From Rhodocyclaceae bacterium (lineage in GTDB: Bacteria > Pseudomonadota > Gammaproteobacteria > Burkholderiales > Rhodocyclaceae): 33,052 bases of DNA. Below, one piece after another: positions 28,662 through 33,052 of this stretch. The translations under genes were made by a program, and so were the position numbers. Position 1 is the stretch's first letter; each line of letters starts with the position of its first letter. Under the pieces are notes generated by a model, which was given only the letters and a program-made list of their open reading frames with translations, was not told where the DNA came from and did not search any database. The DNA lies in assembly GCA_018883265.1 (NCBI GenBank), contig VEQK01000020.1, forward strand, positions 1 to 33,052. The letters run 5' to 3'.

Positions 28662-29207
28662 TTACTTGCGACCCTTGCCAGCGGCCTTAACGGCAGCGTT
28701 GGTTACGGTGTTCACACCGGCTTCGGTGAACTCGGCGGCTTGCTTGGCAGCCTTGTTCAGGTTGTCAAATGCCGAGTTAGCGGCGGCAACAGCCTGGTTC
28801 ACAGCAGCCATGGCCACATCAGCACCAAACGGGGCCGATTGAGCACTCTTCTTGGCGAAATCCTGAGCCGTCTTGTTCAGTTCTGCAAACTTCGACTGGA
28901 ACAGCTTGTTCAGTTCTTCGGCAGCGCCGGTCGAAATTTCGTAAACGCTACGCGAGTACGAAACGGCCTTTTCAACAGCCGGTTGAGCCAGCTGGGCTTG
29001 CAGGGCAGCAGCTTCCTGCGGGGTCTTGGCGCCGAGCAGGGTCTTGGCGTTCTTGGCGTTGTCAGCAAAAGCTTCGCGCACGGTGTGCAGGTTCAGGGCA
29101 GCCAGGCTTTCGGCAGTTGACAGGGCGGTTTGAGCAACCGACAGCAGCAGTTCGATGTTGGCTTTGCTGGCAGCAGCGGCTTGGTCGAGGTTCAGGTTGG
29201 CGTTCAT
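28662..29207 (-). CDS. phaP: Phasin (PHA granule-associated protein)
   Basis: A small alpha-helical protein that coats polyhydroxyalkanoate granules. The 181-residue product starts with NLDQAAAASKANIELLLSVAQTAL and contains LAALNLHTVREA and the long amphipathic helices with many Ala and Lys and few aromatic residues typical of Phasin_2. No cysteine, membrane segment or signal peptide is visible. The frame extends upstream to 29441 but that part is unlike phasin; ATG at 29207 has GGAGA 7 nt upstream. Strong promoter (29296-29323) and terminator imply a highly expressed single-gene unit. It is inserted between trpE and trpG. Confidence 0.93.
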   Translation of the reverse strand: MNANLNLDQAAAASKANIELLLSVAQTALSTAESLAALNLHTVREAFADNAKNAKTLLGAKTPQEAAALQAQLAQPAVEKAVSYSRSVYEISTGAAEELNKLFQSKFAELNKTAQDFAKKSAQSAPFGADVAMAAVNQAVAAANSAFDNLNKAAKQAAEFTEAGVNTVTNAAVKAAGKGRK

Positions 29208-29295
29208 AAGATTCTCCAGAGGATTACGTTGATGTTTAAAGCAGAAAACGGGTCGGTACAGGTCAAAAAACAATTTGTGCACCGCAACAATTCCA

Positions 29296-29323
29296 AGTAT
29301 AAGGCCAGAATTCAGGAAGTCAA
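29296..29323 (-). promoter_or_regulatory. Promoter for the phasin gene
   Basis: On the minus strand TTGACT (29323-29318) and TATACT (29301-29296) with a 16-bp spacer, each 5 of 6 to consensus. Predicted leader is about 80 nt. The divergent 29387 gene starts 64 bp away, and I see no equally good promoter for it. Confidence 0.75.
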
Positions 29324-29386
29324 GGCAAAGGCGGAAAAGATTTTCTGGATTAAGATACGTGCCGGTCTGTTTGGCATGTCTACTCC

Positions 29387-30067
29387 ATGAAAAAGCTCCT
29401 CTCACTGCTGTTGTTGGCGTTTGCTGGTACCGTTTTTGCAAGCGATGACCCCATCGTCAGGGCGGGCCATTGGTTCGCCATTGCCAAAGGTGAAACCATT
29501 GTCGTTTTTTACGACCCCTATCAGACCCGACAAAACTCCGATGGATTTGTCGAAAGCGTGGTTTACAGTCGCCATCTTCTTGACGGCAGCCTCATAAAAC
29601 CATCGTACATTCAGGTGAATTGTGCCAATCGAACTTTGCAGGTTCATTCGATCGGGTCCAGTGGTCAGCGTCAACTCACGAAAGATTGGCACGTGCCGAA
29701 TGACAGATCCGTGGGGACTGAATGGGTAAAGACCTTATGCGGCTACACGACCGAGTCCGGGGTCAAGATCGCCTTTATTGGTTTTATGGAGAACCCCTAT
29801 AATCCGGCACGTTCGACCCACATCTACTGGTTGCCGGAGGTGGAGCACAGCCCCTCGGTGCCCGGGGGTAAAACGTATCAGCTCATTTACTACGTCGACA
29901 ACGATAGCCGGGGTTACGATGGTTTTCTTTACCTGGATTGCGTGCAAAACCGTTATGCGACAGCCACCTTCCTTGATTTGGATTTGCTGAACTGGCAAGC
30001 CGATCCACCGCCGGAATCCGTGGCTGGGTATCTGATGTTCAAGGCCTGCGGCAAGCGTCCCCAATAG
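29387..30067 (+). CDS. Secreted protein of unknown function with duplicated Cys-pair unit
   Basis: I do not recognise this gene with certainty. The 226-residue product begins with a clear Sec signal peptide (KK, a leucine-rich core, cleavage after VFA about residue 18). Four cysteines fall in two similarly spaced pairs, C79-C118 and C185-C221, each beginning with an (N/D)C-x-x-x-R-like stretch and ending in a C-G. This suggests two copies of one disulfide-bonded domain, somewhat like surface-adhesin E proteins, an analogy only. The sequence is rich in Tyr and Trp. Base composition is nearer 50% GC than the flanking core genes. Gene starts have no clear Shine-Dalgarno. It sits upstream of trpG on the same strand with a 56-nt gap. 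Confidence 0.75.
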   Translation: MKKLLSLLLLAFAGTVFASDDPIVRAGHWFAIAKGETIVVFYDPYQTRQNSDGFVESVVYSRHLLDGSLIKPSYIQVNCANRTLQVHSIGSSGQRQLTKDWHVPNDRSVGTEWVKTLCGYTTESGVKIAFIGFMENPYNPARSTHIYWLPEVEHSPSVPGGKTYQLIYYVDNDSRGYDGFLYLDCVQNRYATATFLDLDLLNWQADPPPESVAGYLMFKACGKRPQ

Positions 30068-30123
30068 TAGAATAGCAAGTTGAGAATTTAGCGCGAACGA
30101 ACTCCGGCCTCCTCGGTGATTTT

Positions 30124-30693
30124 ATGCTTCTGATGATCGATAACTATGACAGCTTTACCTACAACCTCGTTCAGTACTTCGGAGAACTGGGGCAGGAGGT
30201 CAAGGTCATTCGTAACGACGCCATTACCGTTGATGAAATAGGTGCGCTCAAGCCGCAATATCTGGTGATTTCACCGGGGCCCTGCGCACCGGCGCAGGCG
30301 GGCGTGTCCTTGGCGGCCATTAAGGCATACGCCGGCAAGATCCCCCTGCTGGGCGTTTGCCTCGGTCATCAAGCCATCGGCGAAGCCTTCGGCGGCAAGG
30401 TCATCCACGCCAAGCAACTCATGCACGGTAAAACATCGCCGGTGTTTCATAAGGGTGTCGGCGTTTTCAAGGGGCTGTCCAACCCGATTACCTGCACGCG
30501 TTATCACTCGCTGGCCATTGAGCGAGAGAGCTTGCCGGATTGCTTCGAGATCACGGCGGAAACCGAAGACGGCGAAATCATGGGCGTTCGCCATAAAACC
30601 CTGCCGGTCGAGGGCGTGCAGTTTCACCCCGAATCGATTCTGACCGAGCAGGGGCACCAGATGCTTGATAACTTCCTCAAGGAATTTGCCTGA
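30124..30693 (+). CDS. trpG: Anthranilate synthase component II, glutamine amidotransferase
   Basis: TrpG releases ammonia from glutamine for TrpE; in many bacteria it also serves PabB in folate synthesis. The 189-residue class I amidotransferase has the entry motif [14 protein letters not shown], an oxyanion loop PGP (51-53), nucleophile C79 in GVCLGHQ, and H168 and E170 in QFHPES. ATG at 30124 gives the family start; an ATG three codons later is possible. Upstream lies a 56-nt gap without a clear terminator or a convincing promoter. One-base overlap with trpD (TGATG). Confidence 0.96.
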   Translation: MLLMIDNYDSFTYNLVQYFGELGQEVKVIRNDAITVDEIGALKPQYLVISPGPCAPAQAGVSLAAIKAYAGKIPLLGVCLGHQAIGEAFGGKVIHAKQLMHGKTSPVFHKGVGVFKGLSNPITCTRYHSLAIERESLPDCFEITAETEDGEIMGVRHKTLPVEGVQFHPESILTEQGHQMLDNFLKEFA

Positions 30694-31730
30694 TGAGTAC
30701 GCAGCTTCTATTCAGCCCCAAAGAGGCGCTGCAACGGGTTATCGAACATCGCGAGATCTTCTACGAAGAAATGGTTTCCCTGATGCGCCAGATCATGCGT
30801 GGCGAGGTCTCGCCCGTCATGATCGCGGGTATCCTCGTTGGTCTTCGTGTCAAGAAGGAAACCATTGGCGAGATTACCGGTGCGGCCGAGGTCATGCGTG
30901 AGTTTGCCACCAAGGTACCCGTTGCCAACCCACACAGCCTGCTCGACATTGTGGGCACCGGTGGTGACGGTGCGCATACGTTCAATATTTCCACCACGGT
31001 GATGTTTGTCACGGCGGCGGCGGGCGTTCAAGTGGCCAAACACGGTGGTCGTTCGGTTTCGAGCCAGTCAGGCAGCGCCGATGCGCTCGAGGCGCTGGGC
31101 GCCAAGCTGGATTTGTCGCCGGCGCAGGTGGCCCATTGTATTGATCAGACGGGCATCGGTTTCATGTTTGCGCCCAACCACCACAGCGCCATGAAATATG
31201 CCGCGCCGGTGCGCAAAGAATTGGGCGTGCGCACGCTCTTTAATATTCTTGGCCCACTGACCAACCCGGCGAACGCAGGTACGCAACTGCTGGGGGTCTT
31301 CCATCCGGATCTGGTGGGCATTCTCGTACGTGTACTGCAGCGCCTCGGTAGCCATCGTGCACTGGTCGTGTACGGTGTTGATGGCCTTGATGAAGTCTCA
31401 TTGGCGGGGCCAACCATGGTGGGTGAGCTCAAAGACGGTGAGGTTCGCGAATACCAGATCAAGCCGGAAGATTTCGGTATGACCCCGGCGCCGATCAGCG
31501 CGCTGCAAGTGGCCAACCCGGCGGAATCGATTGCCCGCATCAACGCCGTGCTGAGTAATGAACAAGGCCCCTCGCTCGATATCGTGCTGCTGAACGCAGG
31601 TGCTGCGCTCTATGCGGCGGGACATGCGGATACTATCGCGGCCGGCATTGCTCAAGCCCGCGAAGCTATCGCCTCGGGCGCGGCCATGAATAAACTGAAT
31701 GAATTTGTCGCCTGCACGCAAGCGTTATAA
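30693..31730 (+). CDS. trpD: Anthranilate phosphoribosyltransferase
   Basis: TrpD transfers phosphoribose from PRPP to anthranilate. The 345-residue product has the N-terminal helical domain and the PRPP-binding GTGGDG (88-93) with NIST (98-101), [15 protein letters not shown], and the [26 protein letters not shown] block that completes the active site. Length matches single-function TrpD; there is no fused TrpG. Coupled to trpG by overlap, with trpC starting 9 nt after the stop. Confidence 0.97.
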   Translation: MSTQLLFSPKEALQRVIEHREIFYEEMVSLMRQIMRGEVSPVMIAGILVGLRVKKETIGEITGAAEVMREFATKVPVANPHSLLDIVGTGGDGAHTFNISTTVMFVTAAAGVQVAKHGGRSVSSQSGSADALEALGAKLDLSPAQVAHCIDQTGIGFMFAPNHHSAMKYAAPVRKELGVRTLFNILGPLTNPANAGTQLLGVFHPDLVGILVRVLQRLGSHRALVVYGVDGLDEVSLAGPTMVGELKDGEVREYQIKPEDFGMTPAPISALQVANPAESIARINAVLSNEQGPSLDIVLLNAGAALYAAGHADTIAAGIAQAREAIASGAAMNKLNEFVACTQAL

Positions 31731-31739
31731 GAAAAACGT

Positions 31740-32537
31740 ATGAGCCAGAAAAGCGATATCCTCGCCAAAATCATGGCGACTAAAGAGGCTGAGGTGAAGG
31801 CCGGTTACGCTCAGCATAGCCTGGCCGAGATAGAAAGCCTAGCCAGGCAGCAGCCGCCAGCGCGTGACTTCGTCGGGGCGATTCGTTCAAAACTGACTGC
31901 GAAACAGGCTGCCGTCATCGCCGAAATCAAAAAAGCCAGCCCATCCAAAGGGGTCATTCGTGAGCACTTTGATCCGGCCGCGATTGCCCGTTCGTACGCT
32001 GCCCATGGCGCAGCCTGCCTCTCGGTGTTGACGGATGTCGATTACTTCCAGGGCGCCAATGCGTACCTGCAGGCCGCCCGCGCCGCCTGCAACCTGCCGG
32101 TGATCCGTAAAGATTTCATCATCGACCGCTGGCAGATCGCCGAAGCCCGCGCCATTGGCGCCGATGCCATCCTGCTCATTGTCGCCGCCCTCAGTGACGA
32201 ACAACTGCATGATCTGGAAGCCTATGCCTTCAGCTTAGGTCTCGCTGTACTTGTCGAAGTACATGACGGCGAGGAGCTGACCCGGGCGCTGACCCTCAAA
32301 ACACCGCTCATCGGCATAAATAATCGCAACCTGCGGACTTTTGAGGTCTCGCTGGATACCACGCTGACACTTAAAGATCGCATTCCGGCTGATCGGATTG
32401 TCGTGGCCGAAAGCGGCATACTGGCGCCGACCGATGTAACGCAGTTGCGCGATGCCAACGTGAACACCTTCCTGGTAGGCGAGGCCTTTATGCGCGCCCC
32501 GGAGCCAGGGGTGGAACTGGCGCGGCTGTTTGCCTGA
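31740..32537 (+). CDS. trpC: Indole-3-glycerol phosphate synthase
   Basis: TrpC closes the indole ring from carboxyphenylamino-deoxyribulose phosphate. The 265-residue TIM barrel shows [11 protein letters not shown] (61-71) with the catalytic E62 and K64, [34 protein letters not shown] and VAESGI near the phosphate site. It is a stand-alone enzyme, not fused to TrpF, as in other betaproteobacteria. Ribosome site is weak. trpF, trpB and trpA are not in the window. I see no terminator in the 48 nt after it before the next gene. Confidence 0.97.
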   Translation: MSQKSDILAKIMATKEAEVKAGYAQHSLAEIESLARQQPPARDFVGAIRSKLTAKQAAVIAEIKKASPSKGVIREHFDPAAIARSYAAHGAACLSVLTDVDYFQGANAYLQAARAACNLPVIRKDFIIDRWQIAEARAIGADAILLIVAALSDEQLHDLEAYAFSLGLAVLVEVHDGEELTRALTLKTPLIGINNRNLRTFEVSLDTTLTLKDRIPADRIVVAESGILAPTDVTQLRDANVNTFLVGEAFMRAPEPGVELARLFA

Positions 32538-32551
32538 GTGTTGGTAAGTCA

Positions 32552-32579
32552 TTGACGCGCCTTCTAAACGATCTAGAAT
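32552..32579 (+). promoter_or_regulatory. Promoter for the MNT/HI0074-like gene pair
   Basis: TTGACG (32552-32557) and TAGAAT (32574-32579) with a 16-bp spacer, each 5 of 6 to consensus. Only 6 nt separate the -10 from the ATG at 32586, so transcription should begin at or next to the start codon. Confidence 0.68.
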
Positions 32580-32585
32580 GGTGTC

Positions 32586-32903
32586 ATGAAAACGAGCCAC
32601 CAGCGCGAAGCAGAGATTCTGCAGATGCTCAAGGATCTGTTTGCCAATAGGAGAGCAGATCTGGATAAGCATCGCGTGCTGCTATTCGGATCCCGTGCCC
32701 GTGGTAGTGCCAAACAGCGGTCTGATTTCGATCTTGCCGTGGATGGTGATGGACCCTTGCCGCTTAAAAGTTTCTTTGAGATTGCGGAAGCCCTCGAAGA
32801 CCTGCCAACGCTTTACAGCTTTGATTGGGTGGATCTGACTAGAGTTAACAGCCGATTTCGTGAGGAAGCGCTCAAGTCGGCAAAGGTGATCTATGAAGGC
32901 TGA
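32586..32903 (+). CDS. MNT-domain nucleotidyltransferase (MntA / HI0073-like antitoxin)
   Basis: A minimal nucleotidyltransferase of the pol-beta superfamily. The 105-residue product has the GSRARG motif (35-40) and the acidic active-site residues D47 and D49 in SDFDLAV, with D83 in WVDLT as the third metal ligand. In MNT/HEPN toxin-antitoxin pairs, MntA adds AMP to the HEPN toxin to inactivate it; HI0073 of Haemophilus is a related stand-alone. No Shine-Dalgarno is visible and the promoter predicts a leaderless mRNA; ATG at 32625 is an alternative start that would remove an N-terminal helix. Its end overlaps the next gene by 11 nt. Base composition is near 48% GC, lower than the dcw genes, consistent with acquired DNA. 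Confidence 0.88.
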   Translation: MKTSHQREAEILQMLKDLFANRRADLDKHRVLLFGSRARGSAKQRSDFDLAVDGDGPLPLKSFFEIAEALEDLPTLYSFDWVDLTRVNSRFREEALKSAKVIYEG

Positions 32904-33052
32904 ATTCTTGCTTTCTGACCTCCAATTGGCTTTGGCAAGGCTTGAAGAGGCGCTGAAGCTGGACTCAGAACTGGACGTATATAAGGCGGGTTGCATTCAG
33001 TATTTTGAGTTCACCTTTGAACTGGCTTGGAAAGCAATCAAGGCAACTGCAG
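32893..33052 (+). CDS. HI0074-like nucleotidyltransferase substrate-binding protein, HEPN-type (partial)
   Basis: The window cuts this gene after 53 codons. The visible part is helical and contains L-x-x-A-L-x-x-L-E-E-A-L, then IQYFEFTFELAWKAIKA (about 36-52), the hallmark of the HI0074/NTase_sub_bind family, which adopts a HEPN-like four-helix bundle. These proteins pair with the MNT enzyme encoded just upstream. ATG at 32893 overlaps the MNT gene by 11 nt in another frame, so the two are surely coexpressed. Whether it keeps the HEPN RNase motif R-x4-6-H cannot be seen, as that would lie beyond the window. Confidence 0.85.
   Translation, partial: MKAEFLLSDLQLALARLEEALKLDSELDVYKAGCIQYFEFTFELAWKAIKATA

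Noticed and set aside
28641-29120. 159-residue plus-strand frame opposite the phasin gene
   Set aside because: The minus-strand phasin has family features, ribosome site, promoter and terminator; the plus frame has none.
1-33052. CRISPR arrays, tRNA genes, insertion sequences, prophage or attachment sites
   Set aside because: No regular repeat-spacer pattern, cloverleaf, transposase or integrase gene was seen anywhere in the window.

Overview
The window is about 33 kb of GC-rich, gene-dense bacterial chromosome. Gene content and order point to a betaproteobacterium: rnpB followed by a complete division and cell-wall (dcw) cluster, then lpxC, dciA, secA-argJ, rpe-gph and trp genes, plus a PHA-granule phasin. 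MurE carries the meso-diaminopimelate DNPR motif and LpxC is present, so the cell is Gram-negative. I cannot name the genus from sequence alone.

Layout. (1) 1-220: 3' part of RNase P RNA, then a strong terminator. (2) 270-580: a regulatory stretch with a perfect DnaA box, a terminator-like hairpin whose loop holds the -35 of the mraZ promoter, and three 10-bp-spaced GTGG repeats that look like the MraZ operator. (3) 581-18576: mraZ-rsmH-ftsL-ftsI-murE-murF-mraY-murD-ftsW-murG-murC-murB-ddl-ftsQ-ftsA-ftsZ, all on +, mostly joined by ATGA overlaps. These genes make lipid II from UDP-GlcNAc-derived precursors (MurB, C, D, E, F, Ddl, MraY, MurG), polymerise and crosslink it at the septum (FtsW, FtsI, FtsQ, FtsL) and build the Z-ring (FtsA, FtsZ). 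(4) 18770-19705: lpxC with its own extended -10 promoter, converging on and overlapping the end of dciA (minus). (5) 20189-20502: intergenic region with two adjacent stem-loops and the secA promoter. (6) 20503-28590: secA, argJ, a class V aminotransferase, rpe, gph and trpE. (7) 28616-30067: a phasin gene (minus) and a divergent secreted protein of unknown function, sitting between trpE and trpG. (8) 30124-32537: trpG-trpD-trpC. (9) 32552-33052: an accessory MNT nucleotidyltransferase / HI0074-like (HEPN-type) pair, the second gene cut by the window end.

Most of the window is conserved core genome and I found no clearly new multi-gene system. The points worth a second look are regulatory: the hairpin-embedded mraZ promoter with adjacent DnaA box, two genes (dciA and the MNT antitoxin) whose promoters predict leaderless mRNAs, the paired hairpins before secA, the AGCAGCAA repeats in the ftsZ leader, and the split trp operon carrying an unknown secreted protein with an apparent internal duplication.
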